Source of the DNA: Novosphingobium sp049354825
GTDB taxonomy: Bacteria > Pseudomonadota > Alphaproteobacteria > Sphingomonadales > Sphingomonadaceae
DNA length: 64,000 bases
Assembly: GCF_049354825.1 (NCBI RefSeq)
Contig: NZ_CP186480.1
Coordinates: forward strand, 1,736,001 to 1,800,000
Direction: 5' to 3'
Below, in pieces: positions 15,226-22,771 of the stretch. Made by a program: the position numbers and the translations under genes. Numbering within the stretch: the first letter of the stretch is position 1; every line of letters starts with the position of its first letter. Below the pieces are notes generated by a model. It was given only the letters and a program-made list of their open reading frames with translations, did not search any database and was not told the origin of the DNA.

Positions 15226-15882
15226 ATGGACCAGCCAGCCACGCTTCTCGCCGCCGTTCAGGACCGCATCGCCAAGGCCGCCTCGCTGGCCCGGCGCGAC
15301 GACCCCGTGACCCTGATCGCGATTTCCAAGACCCATCCGGCCGAAGCGATCGCGCCGCTGATTGCGGCCGGGCAGCGCCATTTCGGGGAGAACCGGGTGC
15401 AAGAGGCCGCCGCCAAGTGGCCGGCACTGAAGGACGCGGATCCCGGCATCGTCCTCCACCACGTCGGCCAGCTCCAATCAAACAAGGCGGCCGAGGCGGT
15501 AGCGCTTTATGATGCGATCCATTCGCTCGACCGGCCCAGCCTGGTCGCGGCGCTGGCCCGCGCGATGGACGCCGCGGACAAGCGCGTGGCCTGCTTCGTC
15601 CAGGTCAACATCGGCGCCGAGGCGCAGAAGGGCGGCTGCGCCATAGCCGAGCTCCCGGCGCTGCTGACCGAGGTGCGCGCCGCCGGCATACCGCTGGCCG
15701 GGCTGATGTGCGTGCCGCCGGCGGATACCGAGGCGGCGCCCTACTTTGCCCTGCTGGGCAAGCTGGCCGATGACAACGGCGTCAGCGGCCTGAGCATGGG
15801 CATGTCAGATGACTTCGAGACCGCGGTGATGCTGGGCGCCACCCACGTCCGGGTGGGCAGCGCGCTGTTCGGAGCGCGCTAG
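15226..15882 (+). CDS. YggS-family pyridoxal phosphate homeostasis protein
   Basis: This 218-residue monomeric PLP-binding TIM barrel (YggS/PROSC/PLPHP family) buffers cellular pyridoxal phosphate and has no known catalysis. The PLP lysine is in ISKTHP (Lys35). HFGENRVQEA, HHVGQLQSNK and the C-terminal SMGMSDDFETAV with VRVGSALFG complete the family signature. The length matches (about 220-230). It is divergent from the ThiE-like gene and convergent with pyk, whose stop is one base away. No Shine-Dalgarno sequence precedes the ATG. Confidence 0.94.
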   Translation: MDQPATLLAAVQDRIAKAASLARRDDPVTLIAISKTHPAEAIAPLIAAGQRHFGENRVQEAAAKWPALKDADPGIVLHHVGQLQSNKAAEAVALYDAIHSLDRPSLVAALARAMDAADKRVACFVQVNIGAEAQKGGCAIAELPALLTEVRAAGIPLAGLMCVPPADTEAAPYFALLGKLADDNGVSGLSMGMSDDFETAVMLGATHVRVGSALFGAR

Positions 15883-15883
15883 C

Positions 15884-17350
15884 TCAGGCGTGACCCTTGA
15901 GCTCGTCGCCGCTGAGGGTGACGATGTGCAGCAGGTTGGTCGAACCCGGGGTGCCGAAGGGAACGCCGGCCAGCGCGATCAGCTTCGATCCGGCGATACC
16001 GAAACCGCTGCGCAGGGCCATTCGCTTGCCCTTTGCGATCATCTCTTCGAAGCTGCCGATGTCCTTCGTGTGGATCGCGTGCGCACCCCACAGCAGCGCG
16101 CAACGCCGGGCGATCTTCTGCGCCGGGGTCAGCACCAGCATCGGCACGCGCGGACGTTCGCGGGCGACGCGGCGCGCGGTGCTGCCAGACCCGGTGAACA
16201 CGATCACGCCGGCGACCGTCACGGTTTCGGCAATGGCGGCGCTGGCCTGGGCCAGCGCGTCGGCCGTGGTCGCGTCCGGGCGGACGTCGGCCAGGTGGAT
16301 GCGGCGATCGTAGGCAGGGTCGGATTCAACCTGGGTGGCGATGCGGTCCATGATCGTCACCGCCTCGACCGGCCAAGCGCCGGCCGCGGTCTCGGCGCTG
16401 AGCATGACCGCGTCGGCGCCGTCGTAAACCGCGTTGGCGACGTCGGAAACCTCGGCGCGGGTCGGCGCCGGGCTCTCGATCATCGATTCCAGCATCTGGG
16501 TCGCCACCACCACCGGCTTGCCCGAGCGGCGTGTTTCTTCGACGATGCGCTTCTGCAGCGGCGGCACTTCCTCGGGGTTCATCTCGACGCCGAGGTCGCC
16601 CCGCGCCACCATGATGCCGTCCGCCATCTCGATGATGCGGTCGAGTACCGGGATTGCAGCGGGCTTCTCGATCTTGGCCATCAAGGCGCCGTAGCCGCCC
16701 ATCAGGCGGCGCGCCTCGGCCACGTCTTCGGGGCGCTGGACAAATGATAGCGCGATCCAGTCCGCGCCCTGGTCGATCGCAAAGGCCAGGTCGCGGCGGT
16801 CCTTGTCGGTCATCGCCGGAACCGGGATCACCGCGTCGGGCACGTTGACGCCCTTGCGATCGGAAATGGCACCGCCGCATTCCGCCGAGCACAGGATGGC
16901 GTTTTCCTCGGCGCGGATCACGCGCAGGCGCAGTTTGCCGTCGTCTATCAGCAGGCGCTGTCCCTTGGAGAGGATGCCGAACAACTCCGGATGCGGCAGG
17001 CACACGCGCTCGTCGTTGCCGGGCGCGGGATCGCGGTCGAGCGTGAAGTGCGCGCCGTGACGGATGAATGCCTTGCCGCCCTGGAACTGACCGACGCGCA
17101 GCTTCGGTCCCTGCAGGTCGCACAGGATCGCCACCGGGCGGCCGAAGTCCTTTTCGGCAGCACGGATGTTGGCGATCGTCTCGGCATGGGTGGCGTGATC
17201 GCCATGGCTCATGTTGACGCGAAAGGCATCGGCCCCCGCCCCCAGCAGTCGCGCTATCATCTCGGGCGAGCGGCTGGCCGGCCCCAAGGTGGCGAGGATC
17301 TTGATCTTGCGGGCGCGCGGCTGGTGCTTGCGCTGACTGTTGTGGGCCAA
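15884..17350 (-). CDS. pyk: pyruvate kinase
   Basis: This 488-residue glycolytic enzyme makes pyruvate and ATP from phosphoenolpyruvate and ADP. Visible signatures are KIKILATLGPASRSPEM at the N terminus, VNMSHG, the catalytic segment LMAKIEKPAAIP, IMVARGDLG, and MLSAETAAGAWP. The C-terminal domain is complete. The start codon is TTG (17350) with AGGAAAG about six bases upstream; no in-frame ATG fits the conserved N terminus. It is divergent from the DUF1244 gene across 67 bases, which hold both promoters. The stops of pyk and yggS abut. Confidence 0.96.
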   Translation of the reverse strand: MAHNSQRKHQPRARKIKILATLGPASRSPEMIARLLGAGADAFRVNMSHGDHATHAETIANIRAAEKDFGRPVAILCDLQGPKLRVGQFQGGKAFIRHGAHFTLDRDPAPGNDERVCLPHPELFGILSKGQRLLIDDGKLRLRVIRAEENAILCSAECGGAISDRKGVNVPDAVIPVPAMTDKDRRDLAFAIDQGADWIALSFVQRPEDVAEARRLMGGYGALMAKIEKPAAIPVLDRIIEMADGIMVARGDLGVEMNPEEVPPLQKRIVEETRRSGKPVVVATQMLESMIESPAPTRAEVSDVANAVYDGADAVMLSAETAAGAWPVEAVTIMDRIATQVESDPAYDRRIHLADVRPDATTADALAQASAAIAETVTVAGVIVFTGSGSTARRVARERPRVPMLVLTPAQKIARRCALLWGAHAIHTKDIGSFEEMIAKGKRMALRSGFGIAGSKLIALAGVPFGTPGSTNLLHIVTLSGDELKGHA

Positions 17351-17417
17351 TGGACTTTCCTGACTGCTCGGCGCGCCCTATGGCCCAGTCGTACCTAAAA
17401 AGCCAAGGGCGAGGCCG

Positions 17418-17750
17418 ATGAGCTGCAGCGAAAACACCGACGACGGGGCGCCCGATCCGCTCGACGCCATCAGCGACGCGCAAGCGGCGGCAGCCTTCCG
17501 CCGCCTCGTGCGCCACCTGCGCCACCGCCACGACGCCCAGAACATCGACCTGATGGGACTGGCGGGTTTCTGCCGCAATTGCCTGGCAGACTGGGTGATC
17601 GACGCGGGCGCACCGTTGGACAAGTCCGCCGCGCGCGAAGTCATCCACGGCATGCCGGCGGCGGAGTGGAAGGCCAATTTCCAGAGCCAAGCCACGCCCG
17701 AGCAGATCGCGCTCATGGATGAAAGCATCAAGCGCAACGCACCCGCCTGA
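17418..17750 (+). CDS. DUF1244 family protein
   Basis: This 110-residue soluble protein has the DUF1244 signature GFCRNCLADW, with the CRNC cysteine pair at about residues 51-54, followed by the conserved VIHGMPAAEWK. The family is widespread in alphaproteobacteria. I know no established function; the paired cysteines could bind metal, but this is inference. SD AGGGCGAGG precedes the ATG. It is divergent from pyruvate kinase and is followed by 110 bases without another gene (apparently the promoter region of the next gene). Confidence 0.86.
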   Translation: MSCSENTDDGAPDPLDAISDAQAAAAFRRLVRHLRHRHDAQNIDLMGLAGFCRNCLADWVIDAGAPLDKSAAREVIHGMPAAEWKANFQSQATPEQIALMDESIKRNAPA

Positions 17751-17860
17751 GCCAACCCTCAAGGCAGGCTACCGGATTTCCACAGGGCCCGCTTTGCCCG
17801 AATCGCTCGCGGCTGGCTAAGGCGCGCGGCAACCCGCTTTCCTTCCTTCGGAGTACCTTC

Positions 17861-18097
17861 ATGGCCGAGACCACCGACGACCGCCTGCGCCTGCTGATCG
17901 AACGCGTCGAGCGGCTGGAGGAAGAGAAGAAGGGCATCGCCGACGATATCCGCGACGTCTATGCCGAAGCGAAAGCCGTGGGCTACGATGCCAAGATCAT
18001 GCGCCAGATCGTCCGCCTGCGGAAGATGAAGCCCGACGACCGGGCCGAAATGGAAGCCATCCTCGACGTCTACAAGGCGGCGCTCGGCCTCGGTTGA
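17861..18097 (+). CDS. GapR-like DUF2312 DNA-binding protein
   Basis: This 78-residue, highly charged, helical protein matches the DUF2312/GapR family. It has RLRLLIERVERLEEEKKGI (a coiled coil), then DIRDVYAEAKAVGYD and KIMRQIVRLRKMKPDDRAE. GapR in Caulobacter is a nucleoid-associated protein that clamps overtwisted DNA and assists replication; this small copy probably does likewise. The whole length is the family domain. A GGAG element lies about 10 bases before the ATG. It runs toward the Crp-type gene, with stops 11 bases apart. Confidence 0.86.
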   Translation: MAETTDDRLRLLIERVERLEEEKKGIADDIRDVYAEAKAVGYDAKIMRQIVRLRKMKPDDRAEMEAILDVYKAALGLG

Positions 18098-18107
18098 GGC
18101 GACCCGA

Positions 18108-18878
18108 TCAATCCCGGCCAAGCAGCAGGTAGGCCGGATCGAACTCCGCGATCCGCTCGAGCGCGGGGCGATCCAGCACCCGGATCGAGCGGCGCTCGGT
18201 CGCGATCACGCCGGCGTCGCGCAGGGCACGGAACGTCCGATAGACGTGCACCGGTGTGACCCCCAGGACTTCCGACAACTGGTCCTGGGTGAGGCGCAGT
18301 TCGAAGTCATCGGCACGGCCAAGTCCGGCCGCCTCCATACGCGGGCCCAGTTCGCACAACAGGTGCGCCATGCGGCCGCGGGCGTCGTGCCGGCTGAGCA
18401 CGCTGATCCATTTGGAATAGACCGATGCGTCGGCGACGGTATCGCGCCAGAACGCCGCCCCGATAGCCGGGTAGCGGGTGGCAAGCTCGCGCAGCTGGCC
18501 ATGCGGGACTTCGCAGATCGTGCAGTCCGTCAGCGCGGTGATCGCCCAGGCGGCGCGCGGCACCGGCACCGAATGGAGGTCCGCCATGTCGCCCGGAACG
18601 TGGACCGCAGTGGTCTGCCGGCGTCCGTCGGCGAACTGCTCGGCCCGACCGACGACGCCGGCGATAACCAGGCAGGCGTAGTCCACGCGCTCTCCCGGGC
18701 GCACCAGGTCCCACCGCGCGCGCCGCTCGCTCACCGGCGGATCGAGCGCGGCGAGCGCGGCCCGTTCCTCCTGCGATAGCGGGGAGCGGAGACCCAAGCG
18801 GTCGATGAAGGCATCAAGCTTTGCGGGCACGTGGGGGCAAACGCGCGAGCGACCCGGTTGATGCGCCTTGCGACCCAT
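18108..18878 (-). CDS. Crp/Fnr-family transcriptional regulator
   Basis: This 256-residue regulator has an N-terminal cyclic-nucleotide-like beta-roll domain (about residues 30-140; ALDPPVSERRARWDLVRPGE and HVPGDMADLHS) and a C-terminal winged helix. The recognition region is RLTQDQLSEVLGVTPVHVYRTF, typical of HTH_CRP. There is no N-terminal four-cysteine Fnr cluster. The start at 18878 is preferred to the in-frame 18932 because the latter would translate through a palindrome at 18882-18895 that looks like an operator. It is divergent from the hemerythrin gene and may control it. The effector is unknown. Confidence 0.87.
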   Translation of the reverse strand: MGRKAHQPGRSRVCPHVPAKLDAFIDRLGLRSPLSQEERAALAALDPPVSERRARWDLVRPGERVDYACLVIAGVVGRAEQFADGRRQTTAVHVPGDMADLHSVPVPRAAWAITALTDCTICEVPHGQLRELATRYPAIGAAFWRDTVADASVYSKWISVLSRHDARGRMAHLLCELGPRMEAAGLGRADDFELRLTQDQLSEVLGVTPVHVYRTFRALRDAGVIATERRSIRVLDRPALERIAEFDPAYLLLGRD

Positions 18879-18881
18879 AAA

Positions 18882-18895
18882 CCTACAAATGTAGG
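18882..18895. promoter_or_regulatory. operator-like palindrome between Crp-type regulator and hemerythrin genes
   Basis: CCTACA-AA-TGTAGG has perfect 6-bp arms. It lies four bases before the preferred regulator start and about 65 bases before the hemerythrin start. It differs from the Fnr site TTGAT-N4-ATCAA. It could be an autoregulatory site for the adjacent Crp-type protein. That the regulator binds it is inference. Confidence 0.45.
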
Positions 18896-18907
18896 CAATT
18901 TGAGCCG

Positions 18908-18933
18908 GGAACGTCGGATGGGAACGGAGCATT
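18908..18933 (+). promoter_or_regulatory. possible EcfG-type stress promoter of the hemerythrin gene
   Basis: GGAAC (18908-18912), a 17-base spacer and CATT (18930-18933) resemble the alphaproteobacterial general-stress consensus GGAAC-N16/17-CGTT with one mismatch. A start near 18940 would precede the ATG at 18960. The downstream gene types fit a stress regulon, but this remains a pattern match. Confidence 0.35.
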
Positions 18934-18959
18934 ATGAGCCCGAAACCGGGAGACTACCG

Positions 18960-19454
18960 ATGGCCGAATTTAGCGACGCGATTGCCCTGCTCAAGGCCGA
19001 CCACCGCGAGGTCGAGGACTTGTTCGAGAAGTTCGAGAGGGCCGGCAGCGGTGCCAAGCAGGCCATTGCCGAGAAGATCTGCAACGCCCTCAAGATCCAT
19101 GCCCGGATCGAGGAGGAGATCTTCTACCCGGCCTTCCGCGGCAAGATCGAGGACGACACGCTGGATGAAGCCTATGTCGAGCATGACGGCGCCAAAGTCC
19201 TCATCAACGACATCATGGCTGGCAACGCCGACGACGATTTCTACGACGCGAAGGTCACCGTGCTGTCCGAAGACATCAAGCACCACGTCCACGAGGAGGA
19301 GATGCCGTCCGAGGGGATGTTCGCGCAGTGCCGCGAGACCGACGTCGATCTTGTCGCGCTGCGCGACGCGATGCTGGCGCGCAAGGCGGAATTGCAGGCC
19401 CAGGCCGATGCCGGGGGCTTGCCGCCCGCGCAGCTGGCTGTCGTGAGCCTTTGA
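18960..19454 (+). CDS. hemerythrin HHE-domain protein
   Basis: This 164-residue helical protein shows the HHE cation-binding pattern: LLKADHREVEDLFEKFE, IHARIEEEIFYPAF, VEHDGAKV and HHVHEEEM supply the His/Glu ligands of a di-iron centre. Such cytosolic proteins bind oxygen or nitric oxide or act in stress responses. The ATG at 18960 follows CGGGAG. An in-frame ATG at 18918 would add 14 residues but would fall inside the proposed promoter. The C-terminal 35 residues are an Ala-rich tail. It is followed by a receiver protein and an SDR on the same strand, suggesting a stress cluster. Confidence 0.9.
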   Translation: MAEFSDAIALLKADHREVEDLFEKFERAGSGAKQAIAEKICNALKIHARIEEEIFYPAFRGKIEDDTLDEAYVEHDGAKVLINDIMAGNADDDFYDAKVTVLSEDIKHHVHEEEMPSEGMFAQCRETDVDLVALRDAMLARKAELQAQADAGGLPPAQLAVVSL

Positions 19455-19523
19455 GGTGTCGGCGGCGGGCCGGGCCGCATTCAGGTCCGCCGTCGGCATA
19501 GCCGTGTGGGTACGCGCGCGGCC

Positions 19524-20042
19524 ATGACGGGCACGATCATCTTGGATCGCGGCGCTACCGCCCTCGTCATCGACGACAACCTGCTGACGGCTTGGGCGCT
19601 AGAGGATAGCCTGCGCGATATCGGCTTCGGCGAAGTGATCGTGGCAGCGACCGCGGCCGCCGCCGCGCAAGTCACGGCGGTGCGGGCGCCGACCATCATC
19701 GTCTGCGATCTCGACCTTGGGCCGCTGAGCGAAGGTGGGCTGGCGGCGCTGGTCGCGCTCGATCCCGCCGGCACTATCCCGACGCTCGTCTACAGCGCGC
19801 ATTCGGGCCCCGACATCGACCGCGCCCTCGCCGCCGTCCGCCCGCATGCCCTGCGCCTTGGCAAGCCGGCCAGCGACGCGGCGTTGACCGCGGCGATCAT
19901 GCAGCTCGTCGCGCTCAAGTCTTCCGCCCCGCCTGCTCGCCCAGCCGCCGCGGAACCTGCGGCGCGCCCCGCGGTTGGTGGTCGAGACAGCCGAGGACCC
20001 CATGACCGACAACGCAGCGACAATCATCAGCCCGATCCATGA
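19524..20042 (+). CDS. single-domain response-regulator receiver protein
   Basis: This 172-residue CheY-like protein has the acidic pair Asp17-Asp18 (VIDDN), a presumed phospho-Asp62 in VCDLDLG, Ser91 in LVYSAHS and Lys114 in RLGKPA, so it can probably be phosphorylated. There is no output domain. The last 45 residues are Pro/Ala-rich then charged, and their final 41 bases overlap the start of the SDR gene. The start is uncertain: the ATG at 19524 or a GTG at 19506. It lies 69 bases after the hemerythrin gene. No kinase gene is near, so it may act in a phosphorelay. Confidence 0.78.
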   Translation: MTGTIILDRGATALVIDDNLLTAWALEDSLRDIGFGEVIVAATAAAAAQVTAVRAPTIIVCDLDLGPLSEGGLAALVALDPAGTIPTLVYSAHSGPDIDRALAAVRPHALRLGKPASDAALTAAIMQLVALKSSAPPARPAAAEPAARPAVGGRDSRGPHDRQRSDNHQPDP

Positions 20043-20865
20043 AGACGGACTGCCAGGCCACGAACACGGCCTCCAGCCCCAGCCGGAGTGGCAGCCGCGC
20101 TTCGCGGGCGCGGGCCGCCTGAAGGGCAAGGTCGCGATCGTGACCGGCGCGGACAGCGGCATTGGCCGCGCCGTTGCGGTCCTGTTCGCGCGCGAGGGCG
20201 CCAAAGTGGCCATCGCCTACTTGTGCGAGCACGACGACGCCCGCGTTACCGCCGAGGCGATCGAGCAGGAGGGCAGCGAGGCGCTGCTCTTTCCTGGCGA
20301 CCTGGGCGACCCCGAAACCGGCAAGGTGCTGGTCGCCAAGGTGATCGAGCGATGGGGCCGGCTCGACGTGCTAATCAACAACGCCGGCGAGCAGCACCCC
20401 GACAAGGACATTCGCGACATCACCGCCGAGCAGCTGCAGCGCACCTTCCAGACCAATATCTTTTCCATGTTCTACCTGGTCCAGGCGGCGCGTCCGCACC
20501 TCAAGAGCGGCGCCGCGATCGTCAATTGCACCAGCGTGACGATGTACCAGGGCGAGCCAGAACTGCTCGACTACTCCAGCACGAAGGGCGCGATCACGGC
20601 TTTCACCCGCTCGTTGTCGGAAAACCTGGTCAAGGACGGAATCCGCGTCAACGCCGTCGCCCCCGGGCCGATCTGGACTCCGCTCAACCCTTCGGGCGGA
20701 GCCAGTCCGGAAAAGCTCGCGACGTTTGGCGAAAAGACCCCGATGGGACGCCCCGGCCAGCCCAACGAAGTGGCGCCGGCCTTTCTGTTCCTGGCTTGCG
20801 AGGATGGTAGCTACATGTCGGGACAGGTCTTGCATCCCAACGGCGGCACCATCGTCAATGGCTAG
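20002..20865 (+). CDS. SDR-family oxidoreductase (general-stress-protein-39-like)
   Basis: This 287-residue NAD(P)-dependent short-chain dehydrogenase has TGADSGIG (48-55), NNAGE (126-130), Ser178 and the catalytic YSSTK (Tyr191, Lys195). The N-terminal extension of about 40 residues (GLPGHEHGLQPQPEW) marks the YdaD/YghA branch often found with stress genes. Its substrate is unknown. The ATG at 20002 lies within the last 41 bases of the receiver gene in another frame, giving a long overlap. Its stop overlaps the stop of the minus-strand VOC gene (CTAG). Confidence 0.9.
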   Translation: MTDNAATIISPIHEDGLPGHEHGLQPQPEWQPRFAGAGRLKGKVAIVTGADSGIGRAVAVLFAREGAKVAIAYLCEHDDARVTAEAIEQEGSEALLFPGDLGDPETGKVLVAKVIERWGRLDVLINNAGEQHPDKDIRDITAEQLQRTFQTNIFSMFYLVQAARPHLKSGAAIVNCTSVTMYQGEPELLDYSSTKGAITAFTRSLSENLVKDGIRVNAVAPGPIWTPLNPSGGASPEKLATFGEKTPMGRPGQPNEVAPAFLFLACEDGSYMSGQVLHPNGGTIVNG

Positions 20866-21245
20866 CCAGGAAAGTTGAGTTCCAGCAGCGTGCCGTTCGG
20901 TTCTGTCACAAACAGCTGCGTCAGCGTCTTGTCCGGCCGTTCAAGCACACGGTAGCTGATGCCCAGAGCGTCGATCCGGACACGCATCCCGGCAAGGTCG
21001 CTGCACGTGAAGGCGGCGTGATCCAGGCCGCCGACACCGCGCGGAACCGCGTGATCGGGCGCGGCGGGATCGATCGTGATGTGGACCACCGCGGCGCCGG
21101 CGGCGGTATAGACCCATTGGAACCGCGCCGGGTCGAGGCGCGGCGGATCGCGAACCTCAAGCCCAAGGACGTCGCGAAAGAATGCCGCGGTCGCCGCGAT
21201 GTCGCGGGTGCGGATGTTGACGTGATCGATCCGGTCCAAAGGCAT
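20862..21245 (-). CDS. VOC-family (glyoxalase/bleomycin resistance-like) protein
   Basis: This 127-residue protein is one vicinal-oxygen-chelate unit with two beta-alpha-beta-beta-beta modules. The first has IDHVNIRTRDIAATAAFFRDVLGLEV, and the second GGLDHAAFTCSDLAGMRVRI ending PNGTLLELNF. His, His and Glu metal ligands are present in the expected places. The reaction is unknown. It starts five bases after the stop of the upstream CPBP gene, so the two form an operon. Its stop overlaps that of the SDR gene. Confidence 0.85.
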   Translation of the reverse strand: MPLDRIDHVNIRTRDIAATAAFFRDVLGLEVRDPPRLDPARFQWVYTAAGAAVVHITIDPAAPDHAVPRGVGGLDHAAFTCSDLAGMRVRIDALGISYRVLERPDKTLTQLFVTEPNGTLLELNFPG

Positions 21246-21250
21246 GGACG

Positions 21251-21970
21251 TCACCCGAGTCCGGTCAGGATAAGGCCGATGAAGATCGAATTGTGCAGCA
21301 TGTGCATCAGCATCGAGGTCCACAGCCCGCGCGTGACGCGCAAGTAGCCCAGGAACAGCGCCAGCACGAACTGCGGCATGACCAGCGGCAGCATCGCCGG
21401 GCCGGCGGCGCCGAAGTTGCTGAGATGAAGTGCCGCGAAAGTCAGCGCGCTGCCCCAGAAGAACCAGCCGAAATGGCGCTGGAACCAGCCAAAGGTGCGC
21501 TGCCGGCGTAAAGCCCAGGCCGCGGCGATGGCCAAAAGTGCTGCCACGCCCATGCCGGCCAGACCGTAGACGCTCATCCGCAGGGCGACCATCCAGGCCG
21601 CGCCGGCCAGGAGCACGACGATCGCGGCGATGTGCCCGGGCCGGCCCGACAGCCAGCCGCGAAAGACCGTCTCCTCCACGACCGGCGCGGCGATCACTAC
21701 CAGCGCCACGATTACCGGCGTCAGCTTCAGGTGATCGAGTGCGTGCTCCGGCAGCTTGAAGCCAAGGTGCGCCGCCAGCGACACCGCCCCGATCAGCAAG
21801 CCCATGATGATCAGGTCCAGCCCCAGCAGCGGCGCCAGCGTGCGCAGCCCTCCGGCAAGCCCGGTCGCGGCGCGATCGGGAAGGACCGGGTGGCGCACGA
21901 AATGGGCCCAGGCGCGCCACGGGCGTGCCGGCGTGCCTGTCGATCCGGTACTTGTCGATGCAGCGTCCAT
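21251..21970 (-). CDS. CPBP-family intramembrane metalloprotease
   Basis: This 239-residue multi-pass membrane protein (about six helices) has the ABI/CAAX-like signature: EETVFRGW (motif 1), FAALHLSNF (motif 2, His) and HMLHNSIF (motif 3). It probably cleaves within the inner membrane; partners are unknown. The N-terminal 40 residues are Ser/Thr/Gly-rich and cytosolic. The start at 21970 is chosen because the longer frame runs antisense to yebC. It is divergent from yebC with 45 bases between and is co-transcribed with the VOC gene. Confidence 0.88.
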   Translation of the reverse strand: MDAASTSTGSTGTPARPWRAWAHFVRHPVLPDRAATGLAGGLRTLAPLLGLDLIIMGLLIGAVSLAAHLGFKLPEHALDHLKLTPVIVALVVIAAPVVEETVFRGWLSGRPGHIAAIVVLLAGAAWMVALRMSVYGLAGMGVAALLAIAAAWALRRQRTFGWFQRHFGWFFWGSALTFAALHLSNFGAAGPAMLPLVMPQFVLALFLGYLRVTRGLWTSMLMHMLHNSIFIGLILTGLG

Positions 21971-22015
21971 GCGGCTAATGCGCCCCCTTCCAATCTCGCT
22001 TACAGAACCGGACCC

Positions 22016-22771
22016 ATGGCAGGCCATTCCAAATTTAAAAATATCATGCACCGCAAGGGCGCTCAGGATAAGAAGCGTTCGGCGATGTTTTCCAAGTTGT
22101 CCCGCGAAATTACCGTCGCGGCCAAGATGGGGATGCCCGATCCGGACATGAACCCGCGCCTGCGCGCAGCGGTCAATGCCGCCAAGGCGCAATCGATGCC
22201 CAAGGACAATATCCAGCGCGCGATCGACAAGGCGACCAAGGGCGACGGTGAGAACTACGAGGAAGTGCGCTACGAGGGCTACGGCCCGGGCGGCGTTGCC
22301 CTGATCGTCGAGGCGCTGACCGACAACCGCAACCGCACCGCCACCAACGTGCGCACCGCGTTCGCCAAGAACGGCGGCAACCTGGGCGCGTCGGGCGCGG
22401 TCAGCCACGGGTTCGAGCGGCTTGGCCTGATCGAGTACGGCGCGAAGGCCGGCGACGAGGACAAGGTCCTGGAAGCCGCGATGGAAGCGGGCGCAGACGA
22501 TATCGCCAGCGACATGAGCGAGGACGGCGACGGCCACCAGATCTGGGTCGCGGTCGACAGCCTGCACGACGTTGCCCGCGAGCTTGAAAAGACCCTTGGC
22601 GCGGCCGACGGTGTCAGGCTGGGCTGGAAGCCCAACCTGTTGACCGAAGTCGACGCGGACAACGCCGCCACGCTGCTGAAGCTCATCGACGTCCTTGACG
22701 ACGACGACGACGTCCAGGCCGTGTGGGGCAATTACGACATCCCCGACGCGGTCATGGACAAGCTCGCCTGA
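22016..22771 (+). CDS. yebC: YebC/PmpR-family protein (TACO1-like)
   Basis: This 251-residue cytosolic protein matches YebC along its length: MAGHSKFKNIMHRKGAQD at the N terminus, PKDNIQRAIDKATKG in the first domain and YEGYGPGG in the second. The family was called transcriptional regulators; more recent work links it to translation of difficult sequences on the ribosome. The C terminus is acidic (LDDDDDVQAV). It is followed by ruvC with a CTGA overlap, the common yebC-ruvC-ruvA-ruvB arrangement. Confidence 0.95.
   Translation: MAGHSKFKNIMHRKGAQDKKRSAMFSKLSREITVAAKMGMPDPDMNPRLRAAVNAAKAQSMPKDNIQRAIDKATKGDGENYEEVRYEGYGPGGVALIVEALTDNRNRTATNVRTAFAKNGGNLGASGAVSHGFERLGLIEYGAKAGDEDKVLEAAMEAGADDIASDMSEDGDGHQIWVAVDSLHDVARELEKTLGAADGVRLGWKPNLLTEVDADNAATLLKLIDVLDDDDDVQAVWGNYDIPDAVMDKLA

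Noticed and set aside
18878..18932. The longer start (18932) for the Crp-type regulator
   Set aside because: It would translate through the palindrome at 18882-18895 and add residues without family character. The ATG at 18878 is more natural.
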